From contig NC_089440.1 in assembly GCF_026210795.1 (NCBI RefSeq), positions 2,604,001 through 2,668,000 of the forward strand: DNA of 64,000 bases, in the 5' to 3' direction. This document shows positions 35,396 through 48,200 of the stretch, one piece after another. Position 1 is the stretch's first letter, and every line of letters starts with the position of its first letter. Both the position numbers and the translations under genes were made by a program. Source of the stretch: Rhizophagus irregularis (lineage: Eukaryota > Glomeromycota > Glomeromycetes > Glomerales > Glomeraceae). The notes beneath the pieces were generated by a model. It ran no database searches and was not told where the DNA came from. It saw only the letters and a program-made list of their open reading frames with translations.

Positions 35396-37440
35396 TAATT
35401 ATATCTCTTTCCAATTTATTTAGGTACAAATGTCTACTAAAAAATCATGAAATAATGTTGATTAATAAGTATTGATCTTTTATAGATATCACAACAAATT
35501 CTGTTAATTACTTTTTGTAGTTAGATATTTTTTTTTCTTATTTGTAATTTTGAAAATTTTGAATAATTCTTTTCTTTTTTTTTACCAACTGCAACTGTAT
35601 TTATAAACTGTATTTATAAACTGTATTTATCTGCTGTATTATAACTCACTCAAATTATTTAATCGTACTATATAACTGAAATAAATAATAAAATTTCTAA
35701 ATTAATCATAACTGAAAAATTACATATCGAAACCTCAAATTAGGTTTAAATATTAATGCTGAAAAATACATTTTACTTTTAATATTCTTTTTTTTTTAAA
35801 AAAAAATTAGCATCGCATGTGTTTATTATATTTTACGAACGTATATATAAACAAAATACATAGAAGTGACGTCGGACAACGACAACCCTATAGCTAACTA
35901 GTCTATCTAATAAAAATAAAAACAAACTAAACTAAAACCACCGGACGCTGCTATAAAATACATATAATATATACAAAAAAATGATACCCATCTTTTTGTA
36001 ATAAAATAAACGAGAATGTGTTACCTTTGTTAAATTGTATATAAAAACTGCTATTCATCTTAAATTTGCGTAGGAAATTCAATATATTTTCGTCTTCAAC
36101 CTATTTGTAAGATTTTGATCTTATCAGCCGAAGCAACAATTTCAAATTCATATATTTAAATTTTGAAGTAGAGCTTCGATCTTAAATAATATATGATCAG
36201 TAGGAATACTGCACACTAGAGTTATCGGTTAAAACCTGACGAAAGACTTCACTTCGTTCAACGCTCAAACTTTATGGTTTGACGTTATAGTGACTATGAA
36301 GATTATTACAATATTATTCATACATTACAAACTCCATCATAAAGAACAATAACACAAATCTTAATCGTCATTATCCATTACCAAGAAAAATATTTATTAT
36401 TAAATTTTGATTATGCCTCTAATTATTATATCCTGTTAGAAAATAATATCATATACATATTAGTATAGCCTTCGTACAGCTAATGTAATTATTACTTTGA
36501 AGTTTACAAGTTTTAATTTTGGAGCATTAACCCTTGTTATACTTTGAAATGAATTTTATAGCTATTTGCTAAAATAAATTTAAAGAAAGTTATTTTTTTT
36601 TGAGATGAAAGTTTGAGGAACAAAATATAAATATTCTATTTTTCGTATTACAAAAATAATTCGTGTCGTGAATATAAAATAAGTTATAAAGTGTCAGACA
36701 TACACTATTTATTATGTAAAGATCCAGGTGTGTCTTCTTCGGCAGGTGAGCGTCAACTAAATTACTATTTAATTAAAATAATCGTTTACTTGCTTTTGAT
36801 AATTTTATCTAATCACCACCCACTTTTTGTGGGCGTGGTGATGAATAGGGACTTAAACATCACATATATAAAAACCGCGCCCACAAAACGATGTGAATTA
36901 TATGGTACCATTTATTTAACAAAAGTTACAGTGACGCAATATCGGACTAGTTGATAATTTTCTCGGTTTAACTTTTCTAACACGCTACACGGCTACAGTA
37001 TATGAGTACTTCGAAAAAAAACCTTCAGCTTGGGATATTTTGTATTTCCTAAATGAATGCGACCAAGAGAGCAGGCTTTATCTTACGTCCTCAAAATAAT
37101 CATTAAGCTTGAGGCAGATAACCCAAGGCGAAAACGAGAAAATAACCATAGACAGGCAAGTTTTAAGACCTTTTTGATTAAATTGGACAAATAATTGTTT
37201 GGAGTGGCAGGACTTTTAACATTTCTGTAGCTTTTACGAAGTTAGTGTTGGGGCGCAGGTGAATTTTAACTTTATATGGAGTTCAAAATTTAAGCTTAAC
37301 CCAATACTGGCCCCGTAGGGCGCAGATGAATTTCAACTTTGTCATATGTTCAAGATTTAAACTCGATCTGATGGGAGAATCAGGAACAGTCAGTTGTGGA
37401 CATTAAAAATTTTACTTTCCAAATTTTACATAGCTAGGGT
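35396..37440. other. Intergenic region with a strong hairpin
   Basis: No supported gene. An 87-codon frame (36691-36954, +) starts MSDIHYLLCKDPGVSSSAGE but has no domain or splice support. 36812-36842 forms a hairpin with ATCACCACCCAC pairing with GTGGGCGTGGTGAT (one bulge). Just downstream are a TATATAAAA box and a CGCGCCCACA word, so it could be a promoter region or a foldback remnant. 37,230-37,340 is richer in G+C and unassigned. Confidence 0.35.
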
Positions 37441-37449
37441 TCTCGATCA

Positions 37450-37827
37450 TATTCGGATTAAATGCTTTTATTTGACATTTTTTGTATTAAATTATCAATA
37501 TCACTAGTTCCAGATGTCCAGTTTGAAAAATTTTCTTTTAAATAATTTCGAACACAGTGTTCACAATATAATGTTGCTAAACATTCTTCTTGACAATTTT
37601 CACAGATTCTTTTTTGTTCCTTCATTCGATAGAATTTTAATATGATCATAATCTTCATTTAGAAGTTTTATTGCTAATAACTTTTCATCTTTTGTAAGAG
37701 ATTCATTAGTAAAAATAGTTTGTTTTCTAAGTTCATGTCGTTCATCTAGATTATTACAATTGATATAATTTGATAAATATGCTCTGTTAAATGCAGCCCA
37801 AACAGCATCTTCTCGAATATTAGTCAT
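37450..37827 (-). pseudogene. Tyrosine-kinase-like kinase, array copy 5 (5' fragment)
   Basis: Only the N-terminal part of exon 1 remains. It starts MTNIREDAVWAAFNRAY and keeps the cysteine cluster CENCQEEC...CEHC and NFSNWTSG. It is frameshifted near 37,610-37,630 (an extra T in a T run and local changes) and again at about 37,480 (six Ts where intact copies have five). It ends abruptly at about 37,450 before the kinase domain. The breakpoint meets unrelated sequence, so the copy is either a truncated duplication or was cut by a deletion. Confidence 0.85.
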
Positions 37828-37871
37828 AATGTGGTTGAAAAAAGGAAGTCTATTTTCAATGGTTGAATTTT

Positions 37872-37886
37872 GTACAATTTGTACAA
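37872..37886 (-). promoter_or_regulatory. GTACA module upstream of kinase copy 5
   Basis: GTACA at 37872 and 37881 (spacing 9), but only about 45-55 bp upstream of the start, showing a deletion between module and ATG relative to copies 1-3. Confidence 0.4.
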
Positions 37887-38010
37887 TAGAAATACCATCA
37901 TGTTCCTGCATGAAATATTTAGAAATCTACAAGTTTATTTCAAATTATATAAATAAGTAATATTCTGTAATTCTGATTTGTCTAAATATATGATATCATA
38001 GTGTTGCGAT

Positions 38011-38280
38011 CCGTTGAGTCAATCCGCCAAGCAATCCACGGATTTATCCGATTCCGGATGAATATACGAATGATTCACGTCTGCTATTTCTGTATATGAA
38101 TTCGGATCCATCCGTTTGCGGATCATCCGTTATTTACGGGATTTTTATATTCGGGATCATCAATTTAGATCGGTAAGGACCATAAGAGACTGCTCCTATG
38201 TGATCTATGTGATCCAGTCTTTTTCCACATAGGACCGGAGAGGACCATGGTTGGTTTTTTAGGACCATTGACCATCTTTA
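38011..38280. repeat. Word-reiterating island, GGATNNATCCG then AGGACCAT
   Basis: The first part (38,011-38,165) starts AGTGTTGCGATCCG and reiterates ATCCG/CGGAT in both orientations. The second part (38,180-38,275) reiterates AGGACC and ends GACCATCTTTAG. The island interrupts the duplicated kinase flank: sequence on either side (ATTCTGTAATTCTGAT and ACAAAATTTTGGATC) corresponds to nearly contiguous sequence at 18,090-18,170 upstream of copy 1. It is probably two adjacent small inverted-repeat transposons. Confidence 0.5.
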
Positions 38281-38629
38281 GATACAAAATTTTGGATCAC
38301 TTAAATGAAAATGGAAACAATAATAATTTTATTTAATAAAAAGAATTAGAAATATTGGATGAGCAAAATAAATATTCAAACTTTCATAAATTTGACTATT
38401 GCGCTTGATTTTTTTCCATCTTGCTTATTAAAGAGCGAAATTCTTCTTATAATAAATTATATTTCCAATATAGTGTTAATAATAAAGTTGTTGTAATATT
38501 TCGACATTTTTAGGATTTCTTTTTTTTCATATAAATTTTCGTTCAAAATCTTTTTTAAATTTATAACAGTTACTGGAAATTTCATATACAGATCATTTCA
38601 GAATTGTACTACTCCATGTAAATTACTTG

Positions 38630-38672
38630 ACAGGACGATTACCGGACAAAACCTGGCCGGTAATCGTCCTGT
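38630..38672. repeat. Perfect 16-bp hairpin
   Basis: ACAGGACGATTACCGG (38630-38645) is followed after 11 bases by its exact complement CCGGTAATCGTCCTGT (38657-38672). This may be the fused ends of a foldback or MITE. Confidence 0.75.
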
Positions 38673-39059
38673 AATTATAATCACCCAATAATCAAAGAAA
38701 TTATTTTGTTATAATATTAATCAGATTATTACATTTAAATAGTTAGACGATAAATTCTAAATGTACCATTTAAGAAATTGATAGTTTATCGTATCATGTG
38801 TTCTATCCCTTACTTTCCGATCTTTAATAACAATTATAACAATTGTTTTTACAAAAAACTTTTCCTTAAAAACACACTTTTTTCAAGATTAAAGTTGAAG
38901 TATAAAGAAATTTGTAGTTTTAAAAGCCAAAATGGATGTAATTTTATGAATAGAAAAAGTTTTTTTAAGCTTGTAATAGTGGTTATTCAGGTAGGTTTTG
39001 CAAAATTACATTATTTCTTAATATTATTAAACTTTTGGAGCCTAACTTTTCCACTTTAG

Positions 39060-39700
39060 TTAAAGAAAATAACCTTTTATTGCTTAAATAAAGTTGTTTA
39101 ACAAAGTCAAATCTGATCTTAATTCGTATATAAGATTTCAATTAATATTTGGAGATATTTGTATTTTTCATAATAATACAAACATTTTTTTATCTATAAA
39201 TTTAGAGCGTAATTTTAGTACTTTGATCAAATATAATCATCTACTGCGGTTTATGTAAAGGGTTAAACTACATGTGATTAAATTTTATAAGGTTGCAATG
39301 AATCAATACAAATTTTTCGTAACTGAACTAACTTTTGATTCTAAATTTTTTTACATCTGTTTAGTGACTTTAGAACGAAGTAATTTGCTTTTTATTGTTT
39401 AAGCAAAGTTGTTCAACGAAGTCAAAAACTAATTGTAATTTCAATTTAAGATTTCAATTGGTACTCATGGAGAAATCAGTATTTATATATTTTACATTCA
39501 TTCAGTAACTTTAGAGCATAATTTTGATACTTTTGTCAAAGCAAAACACCTTTTATTGTTCGAGTAAAATTGTTCAGAAGGGGTCGAAACCACTTTCGTA
39601 TCAATTTTTTATTAGAATTAAATTGATATTTATGGAGAAATTAGCATTTTTTGGTACTAATTTTCGATTTTTAAATTTTTCATCATTTTAATAAAGAAAA
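39060..39700. repeat. Degenerate direct repeats
   Basis: The block TTTATTG.TTAA.AAAGTTGTT.AAC.AAGTC recurs at about 39,078, 39,391 and 39,555. It is followed by similar sequences (AGATTTCAATT, TGGAGA.AT, TTTAGAGC.TAATTTT). The units are unequal in length and strongly diverged. No ORF is present; the 93-codon frame just before (38778-39059, +) is low in complexity and unsupported. Confidence 0.5.
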
Positions 39701-40200
39701 TACATTAATTTCAAATAAAGATTCAAGTTGAATAACAAAGATTAAATTTTACTATAAATTTATGTAAGTGGTTAATAAGTTTTATTTTCACTTTTAAGTT
39801 GAAGTATTATATTGTATAAATATAATAATGTTATGTATTTTTTTAATTTTAACTTAATTTAGGCCGGCACTATAAAATTGGCCAGCATTATAAATTAATT
39901 TTGACCAACTTTAATTATACAGTATAATATATTAATAAAGATGTTGCGCCACAGATTTTTTTTAAGACATTTCCAGTAACTGGTAAGATTTCAAGCCGAG
40001 TCAAATCATAGATATCCAATTTTATATTTATCAAGTTCTTTGTAGTTGAAAAACTATTTGATTCTTTAATTTACTGTATATTTATTTTATTACAAATTTT
40101 TAAAAGCCTTTTGTTTTTCAGGGATCTGAACTTTTATGTTACGCAAATAATGGTTAAACATCACGAGATCATGTTTTTTTAATAAAGAGACATGGTAAGT
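39701..40200. other. AT-rich DNA, no gene
   Basis: Nothing is supported, apart from the start of a block of about 100 bp around 40,180-40,260 that recurs inverted at 42,790-42,890 and in direct orientation at 43,480-43,590. Confidence 0.4.
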
Positions 40201-40299
40201 TGTTCATTATGAAAGTCAAATTTCATACGGTAATTATTTTTTTTATAACTAGCAGAATAAAATTTTGATAGATGCATGAAATTCTAAATTTACTACTAT

Positions 40300-42200
40300 A
40301 TTGATTCAAAAAAACAAATAATTAATTTATCATGATTCTTTAACATATAAATAATTATTAACCACACGTCTATTCATAATATTTTGACGTTATTATCAAT
40401 TTTAATCATAGTATTGTACATATTTAATTGATAAAATTATTAACTCTTTAATATAATAATATTAATATTTTAATATATTACATATCATAAATCATAACCA
40501 TCATCTTGAAAGAAAATCTGTTGAAAGTACTTGTTTAATTAGTCTAATTAGTTAATAAGTAAAATGTATAAAAAATAAGTTTTTAAAAAAAGAAGCCATA
40601 CGGCTTTATAGATCATATAATAATAAAGCGAACTTTAAACAACCCTAATAATGATTATATTGGATCTTTGGGGCTTATTGCATTAATATATCAATTTGTG
40701 GCACAGTTAAATTATAAATTCGAGGCGCATTTTCCTTGGATGAGTTATTGGGTTGTTTCAAAAATTAATTATTAATTACTACGCTAAAAAAAATTAATTT
40801 TATAAATAAAATATGATCTTGAATGTCTGTATAAAAACTAATGTTTAATTTTCCTGACATTATTTATCATATTGAATTTTATATTTACTATTAAATTCGA
40901 ATAATAAATTACTGTAATTATTATAAAAGAATTTTAAAAAATAAATTTACACATTTGATCTAGTGTAATCAAAAATGAGATTTCAATCGCAAAAATTTAA
41001 GATCTTACACAAGAAACTATTAACATATTATAATAAATATATCTTAAACATGTATATAATTTACTTTGATTTAAAAGAGATTGCGGTCACACAGTAGTTT
41101 ACGTCAGACATATCCACATTTCAAAGATTATAACATAAATAAATATTTTATTATGAACTTAGTTTTAATCCCTTTTTTTATGCTGCTCTCATTCTATTAG
41201 CTCTTGTTTTCTGAAGTATGAGCCTGTTACAGCTGATTTCATAATGTACGGGACACTTGGCAAAATTTAAAGAACTCGGAAATATTCGGTAAAGTTCAAT
41301 ATAAGATAAAATTATACCATCATTCTCGGAATAGTACTCCAAAATTAGCGTATAATTTTTATTTTATATCAAGCTTTACCGAATACTTCCGAGTTCTTTA
41401 AAATTTACCAAGTGTCCCGCACATTATGAAATCAGCTGTAATTGAAATAATGTAAATTCACTATTTTTTTTTAGCCGGATGATTTAACCGACCATTAAAT
41501 TATTCGCATTTTCAAAAAAAAAAAAGAAAATAATAAGTATTTTCAAAATGGGTACTTTGAAAAGGAAATTATTTTTTAAGAAAAAATACACGTATTTTTT
41601 TTTATTAAAATAAAGTCGGAATTATTCAATGGTAACATGCATGACCAAAATCGCACCATTAGCGTTTAACTGTTTTCTTAGTCGCAATGATAGAGTTATA
41701 TCTCCTCAAACTACCACCTATTCAAAAACCTATTACGGAGCTTACGTGTACCAACGATTCAATATGGATACGTTTCACAAGCTTAACCTTTTACACAATC
41801 TCATCTAGATTTCGATGTTTCTTTATCTTTTTTTTTCTATTTCCCCGATTTTGATGTTTAGTTCGCTACAACCTTTGTAATTCCTATCCTGGCGAATTAG
41901 TTTATTTTAGGGTCTGTATATAGAGCAATATCAATAGATCACTACATGGGATATTAGTTTATCACTTTTCTTATTCTTCTTTGTAATCTATCATATTGAC
42001 CACTTTTATCATCAAATCAAATCAAATAAAATAAATAATAGAAATTGATTATAATGATTAACTTGCGATAAATTTGATATTTTTGAAATTTATTACCTAC
42101 AATTTATTCGAATAAATTATTATTAGCAACAAATTTGATTTAGTATAACCAAAATGAGATTTCATAAATTGGACTACTGATCGGTAAAGTAAACCATAAA
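40300..42200. repeat. Duplicated kinase-flank segment, copy B
   Basis: Collinear with 18,300-20,100 (upstream of kinase copy 1), but with no kinase beside it. It carries an inserted MITE (41,230-41,438) missing from the other copy. No gene is present. Confidence 0.6.
41230..41438. mobile_element. MITE with TA target duplication (Tc1/mariner-like)
   Basis: The ends are inverted repeats of about 75 bp with a few mismatches: left CAGCTGATTTCATAATGTAC, and from the right on the other strand CAGCTGATTTCATAATGTGC. TA flanks both sides (41228-41229 and 41439-41440). The paralogous segment near 19,590-19,625 lacks the element, and there TTAATTGAAATAATG is continuous. A TA duplication and CAG ends fit Tc1/mariner. 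The 209-bp body is non-coding. Confidence 0.85.
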
Positions 42201-43750
42201 AAAACTGTATTTTAATTTGTTCTTTTTATTATTCCAACTAAATCAATGAAAAAAAAAATATTTTGAAAATTAATAAATAATAAAAATGAATAATAATTTT
42301 GTAAAATTATTAAATATATTTTTTATTTTTTTTATTTAATAAAATTATTGACATATTTGCAATATAGCTACAATTAGGATAATATGAATTATATTTACAG
42401 TATTAAATTAATCTAAATTATATTTGCAACTAATATGTGTGATTAAATATTTTGAAAAACTTCATTATATACAATGTTTTTGCCTTTATTTTTTTGATTT
42501 TTATTTCTTAACCATTTTTTACGTTGTTTAGGTGTTTCACTTTCAAGCATTTTTTGAAGAAGTATATTATGTGGAATTTACGATTTATTTATATATATTC
42601 ACAATTTCATTATATAGCCTATCATTATATATAAAAAATTATCTTTTAAAAAAACTATTATCTGTTATATTGTTACAAAGAAAAAAAAAATTTTATTTTA
42701 TCATCACATTATAACAACAAAATTTTTTTCTATATGAGCTATAATTATTATTATTAGTTAGTATTAACAAAGTACCAGTTGACGTTGCCTCATTCTGCTA
42801 ATTATAAAAGATAATTACCGTATGAAATTTGACTTTCTTAATGAACAAATTACGACGTCTCTTTACTAATAAATCTTGTGATGTTTAAATTACTAGATAA
42901 CTATAATTTAGATAGACTTGAAATTTATAATTTCTTATCATTGAATGGAAATAAAAAAAAAGAAATGTTATCTGTAAAATAATTTTTAGAAATTGAGTTT
43001 TAACATACGAATAGAAACTTTTTTCGGGTCGACGAAATATATGACGGTATAGAATAAGTTCACTATTTTTATGTACGTTTCGATTAATGATTCTGCATTT
43101 TTTCCTTGTATTAAAAATTTTAGTAGGGAAATTACATATTGCAAAGTATTCGTGATATTTAGCAAATTAGTAAATGATTAACAGTTGATCATGTTGTAGA
43201 TGACGTAATTATTTTGACGTTTTCAAGATTCTTTTTTTTAAAAAAAAATGATAAATGAATTATAAAATTTTTGAAGTTGGCTATTCAATGCAAAAAAAAA
43301 TAAAGAATCTACTTAAATAAAATCATAAGCGTCCAATTTTCTACTTATCAAGATCTTTTGTCATTTAATTATTAATTTACAGTATATTTATTTTATTAGA
43401 AATTTCCATAAGCCTTTTGAGATTCAGTGATATGAACTTTATGTCACGTATTAAGAGATCCTTAGAAAAACGTGCAACGATTTAAGTTATTCATTAAGAA
43501 AGTCAAATTTCAGAGCAGGTACATTCTTTGCACGGCAGAAATCAAGAAAGAAGAAGGCGGGATACGGTAATTTTGTCTTTATATAATTAAGTGAATAGGA
43601 AACGAACCATATGACCGATAACAAATCATTGCGTAGTAAAATAATCATAGGAATTCTATATCTTAGAAAATTTAGTAGCACGATATTTATACCATCGGTA
43701 TTATGTATACACCGATGGAATTTTTTATAAATACTCCACCGGTATAATTT
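42201..43750. other. AT-rich DNA with inverted copy of a 100-bp block
   Basis: 42,790-42,890 read on the minus strand matches 40,180-40,260 (AAACATCAC, AAAGAGAC, AAGTCAAATTTCATACGGTA). 43,480-43,590 holds the same block in direct orientation with an extra G+C-richer insert. The short open frames at 42532-42714 and 43487-43681 are not supported as genes. Confidence 0.4.
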
Positions 43751-44380
43751 ATTTTAATACATTAATTTATCATGATTATTACTACAAAACTAAGATTTTT
43801 TTTCATATAAATTATTTTCAACCACACACGTCTATCCATAACCTTTTAGTGATATGATCTCATAGTATTGTGCATATTAATAATATGTTTCGTTAATGAT
43901 ATTATATTTACTATTTAATTTACTAATTTAACTTTTGAAATAGCCAGATTAAAATGATATCACATGGTATTAATACGTTTCATCAGTGTTGTGACTGGGA
44001 CTGGGACATGTCCTTGGATGGGACAGGACAGGACAGTCCAGGACTTGGACAAGATGTTGTTGATGTCCAGGACAAAAATTCATTATAAGAGGATATATGA
44101 TTTATATATAATATTAATAAATTGGACAATGTTTTGGACGGGACAGGATGGGACAAATGAAATTGGACTTGGACAGGACATTAAAATTTTGTGGGACACT
44201 GTCCCGCCACATCACTGCGTTTCATCATCTTCATTTTGAAAAGAAAAAAAATCATATAAAATAAATTTTAAAAAAGAAGCCATACAGCTTTATATATCGC
44301 ATTATCCAATAATATAAAGCCTTAATGATTATTTTTCCTTCCTATATATAATTATCTTTGCATCAATTTAAAGTATTCAT
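43751..44380. repeat. Duplicated kinase-flank segment, copy C
   Basis: CACACGTCTATCCATAA, the AAGAAGCCATACAGCTTTAT block and other landmarks match 18,400-18,740 and 40,360-40,650. It is interrupted by the 234-bp element at 43,984-44,217. Confidence 0.6.
43984..44217. mobile_element. hAT-like MITE reiterating GGGACA/TGTCC
   Basis: The ends are inverted: left CAGTGTTGTGACTGGGACTG, and from the right on the other strand CAGTGATGTGGCGGGACAGT. The flanks are a perfect 8-bp direct duplication, CGTTTCAT (43976-43983 and 44218-44225). An 8-bp duplication with CAGTGTTG-type ends is the hAT signature. The body repeats GGACA/GGGAC words many times in both orientations. A 91-codon frame through it is an artefact of the repeats. 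Confidence 0.85.
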
Positions 44381-44650
44381 GAACTTTATTATATATTGAA
44401 AATAGCAGGTTTTTTACTTGTAAAGAATTCGACTAATTAAATTATTAAAAATTAAAAGGTTGTTACTTATGAAAGTTGGCCAATAATGATTGATTTGGAT
44501 AAAAATATATTTAATTAAATTTATTATAAAATATGATTTCCAGTAAATTTTGGTAATGAAACATTTCAATAAAGTAAAATATATATATAACGGAACTAGT
44601 GATAAAATTGAGAATGATCGACAACTAAGAAGTTTCATGGTAAAGGTAAT

Positions 44651-45076
44651 ATGTTAGGAAGTAAACGTGAAGAAGAGTTAGAAGAAAAGCTCTACATCGC
44701 TCTCAATTCTGTCACAAAACTTTGTGAGAAATGCAAGAAATTACAGAACTTGTATAAAATACATGTTAAAGAATCCAAAAAGGAAATCTTAACCTTACAG
44801 CGTGACTTGAAAAGGGTAAATGATGATATAACTCGAATTACAGAATATATGCAAGACGTAATTGATGAGTTCAAACAATTGCGCTCTGATGCGAATAGTG
44901 TTTCAAAACTCAAAATGGATATCGCTAATCTCAAAGGACAACTCCAATCCAAAATATCTGAACTGGACAGCAGTTACATGCTAAGTCAAGGGAGGTGGAT
45001 GTACTATATTCGAGAATCAGATATTGAGAATAACTTATCTTCAAAAATAGAAGAGTTACGTACACTGAAATCTTAG
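44651..45076 (+). CDS. Small coiled-coil protein, unknown
   Basis: A single open frame of 141 residues from MLGSKREEELEEKLYIAL to a TAG. It is highly charged with leucine/isoleucine heptads over most of its length (KKLQNLYKIHVKESKKEILT and LKMDIANLKGQLQSKISEL), predicting an extended coiled coil. Two cysteines lie at CEKCKK. No enzymatic domain is seen. It sits 220 bp upstream of the RING/TPR gene on the same strand. The frame is free of the AT-rich codon noise seen in chance ORFs, so I think it is or was a gene. It could also be the remaining exon of a larger one. Confidence 0.5.
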   Translation: MLGSKREEELEEKLYIALNSVTKLCEKCKKLQNLYKIHVKESKKEILTLQRDLKRVNDDITRITEYMQDVIDEFKQLRSDANSVSKLKMDIANLKGQLQSKISELDSSYMLSQGRWMYYIRESDIENNLSSKIEELRTLKS

Positions 45077-45298
45077 CTGGATTTGATACTACGCCACAAT
45101 ATTAGTTATGAATATCATTGAATAATGATGTGCAACTGTTTGGTTGCACAAATCATACTAAATAAGTTCATTTTGAATGGACGCTTGTTACAATGTAAAT
45201 TTACGCCAACTTGCAGTTGTACAAACTTACATTTAAACGAAAATCCTAAAAATCTTACGCCGTTAGAGGTTTAATTCCTTTTGCAACAAAAAAAAAAT

Positions 45299-48200
45299 AT
45301 GGAAGGAAGTTCAAGTCAGGTAAATTATAATTTTAAGTAATATTAAATATTTTAATTAATAAATAATTGGGATTATAATAATTTTAATAATATTTAGAGC
45401 GGAAGTTTTTCTAGCAATATTATTTCAGAAATTCACGACTCTGTTTTTTCATATAAAACGGCTTCGCATGAAAACTTCTTCAACAATAGTATTCTTCTAA
45501 AATTAGAAGAGGATGGATTTACAACTCCCGATGAAAAGGCAAAAGAACTTATTAAAGAATTGACCGACATAAAATATTTATATGCATTAAAATTACTTTT
45601 TGAAAATTTACAAAATGAATTTTCACCTCGAATTCTTCGAGACACTTTAGTTGCCTTGGCGGATCCGACTCCATTCGATTTTTATGCAAAACAAAGTGTG
45701 ACTATATTGGAGTTACATTTAAGAACTTGGGTAACAGTCTTAGAACGGATATGCTTTTCGCCAATAGTACTTAGTAAAGAACTTCGAGATAAAGTTTATA
45801 ATTCTTTATCAAAATTTGCAGAAATTCATCGTAAAACAACACAAGTTATTGAAATAGGACTTGATAATAATTTTAGATCAAATTTTAACCAATTAAATCA
45901 ACAAAGCAATAATCAAGATGATCAAATTATCACCAAAAAGCGTAATTATAACATTGACTTCTTGTTAATCCACTTACGAGACACATTACATAGTTTGCGT
46001 GATGATGAAACTTGGTTTCAAGAAATTATACGAAGAACTAAAGAATTACTTAAAGCTGCATTGAATATTACCCCAGGAGTTTTATCAGCAACAGGAGTCG
46101 ATCTTCCAAATGATAATTGTTCAATCTTATCAATGCTTACTCAAATACGTAAATGCTTAAGTTTTAAATATCCTGTAGCAAATTATTATGTAGATTGGAG
46201 AATTATGTTGATGATTCAACATAATCTTTTTACTTGGTCTGAAGGTACTAAAACGATAATTAGTAAAAAATTCTGTGAATTGGTATTAATGGAACATCTT
46301 TGGAGCTTTTTGGAAAGAGAATGGATTGATGTAACGAATAAATCTATTTTAGATTCTCAAACAAAATTTGATGAAGTATCAAATAAAGTTACTAAAGCTT
46401 TAAAAAACACTGGAAGTTTTTTAAATGATCTCGCTGGAAATGAACCTATTGCATTACCACATACCTTATGGTTTGGAATATTGGATCTTGCACAAAACCT
46501 TATTCAAAAGTCTACTCAAACTTCTACATATGGTCTTTGTTATTATTTAGCAATTGAATCACTTAATAAAGCTCCAAGTAGTTTCATTCAATTTAAAGCA
46601 GTTGAAATTTTATTACATTTACATAATATTGATAGTAAAATGTTTTCAATGATTGAGGATGATTTTGATCAATATATAAAAGAATTAAATGAAAACAAAT
46701 CATCAGATTTTTCAGAAAAATTTCAAAATTTATTATTATTTATTAAAGAAAAATATCTTGAAGATTTAAAAATTTCAAATGAAAATATTGGAAAAGAAAA
46801 GAAAGGAAAAGGAAAAGGAAAAAGTTTAAATAAAAATTCATATTTAAAGAGAGAACAAACATCAAATTCTAATGTTATAGATGTTATAGCAAATGAAATG
46901 ACTTGTCCAGTTAGTAGTGAACCAGAGGATCAATTATGTATTTTAAAATGTCAACATATATTATCATTAAATAATTTAAAATTATTAAAACAAAAATTAT
47001 GTCCTAAATGTCGAGAAAAAATTGAAGAAAATGATATCAGATATTTACCACAAAATTCTATTTATATACTAAATTTTCTGAATCTGGACATATTATACCT
47101 CCAATTAAATCAGAAAATTCAGATCAAATATATGATAGTGATGATTCAAATAATTCAGAAGCTGATCTTATATTAACTAAAAAGAAGAAATCTATAAGTT
47201 CAATTATTAAATTAAATTCAAATATATCATTATCATCAATACTTCCAAAATTTTCAAAAAAACAACATCCAACATATCAAAATATTATAAAAGAAATAAA
47301 TGAAAAACATTATGAAAAAGCTGAATCATTATGTAAAGAATTTTTAAATTTTTTTCCTAAAAGTTATTCTTTAAGATGTATTTTAGGTTATATTTATAGA
47401 TGTCTTAAAAATTATGAACAAGCACACTTTTATTTGAAAGAAGCCATTAATTTAAAACCAAAAGGACCTATTGCTTATTTAATTTGTGGAGAAATATTTT
47501 TTTTGCAAAGTAATTATGAAGAAGCAATAAATAATTTAGAAAATTCAAAAAATTATAAGGCTAAAATAAATAACTTATATATAATACTTGGAAATAGTTA
47601 CTTATTTTATAAAAGGTATGGTAATGCAAATAGTAGTTATAATTTTGCATTAGAAAATAGTCCAGATAATTATTTATGTCTTAAGAATATTGCATGTAAC
47701 TATGTAAAGTGGAATTCTTATAATAATGCTTTAGAAAAGTTAGATAAACTGCTGAATATCAACAAGGATAATTCTTTAATTTTATGTTATTATGGAGAGA
47801 TTTTATGTAATATAGGACAATATAGTAAAGCTATATCATATTTTACAAAAGCAAATATTATTGATCCAGAAAATACTCATAATTTAAATAAGAGAGCTAT
47901 TGCATATTATACTCTTCAAGATTATAATAAAGTTTTATTAGATCTTGATAAAGTTATACAATTAGATCCATTAAATAGTTTAGCATATTATCTCAAGTGT
48001 ATAATTTATTATACAAAAAAAGATATTGATAATGCTAAAATGGTATTTAAAAAGTGTAAAGAATTATTGGATTTTAATGATATATTAGCAAAAACTCAAC
48101 TATTTCATCTGGAATGTTTGCTGAATAAAAATAATTCTACAGAATTAAATAATATATTAACAAAAATTAATCAAATTTCTAATATTAAAGATAGTGAATT

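Noticed and set aside
38778-39059. 93-codon ORF
   Set aside because: Low-complexity aromatic/lysine composition typical of random AT-rich frames; it adjoins a degenerate repeat field and has no start context.
43964-44239. 91-codon ORF rich in GQD motifs
   Set aside because: It is produced by the reiterated GGACA words of the hAT-like element and includes its target duplications.
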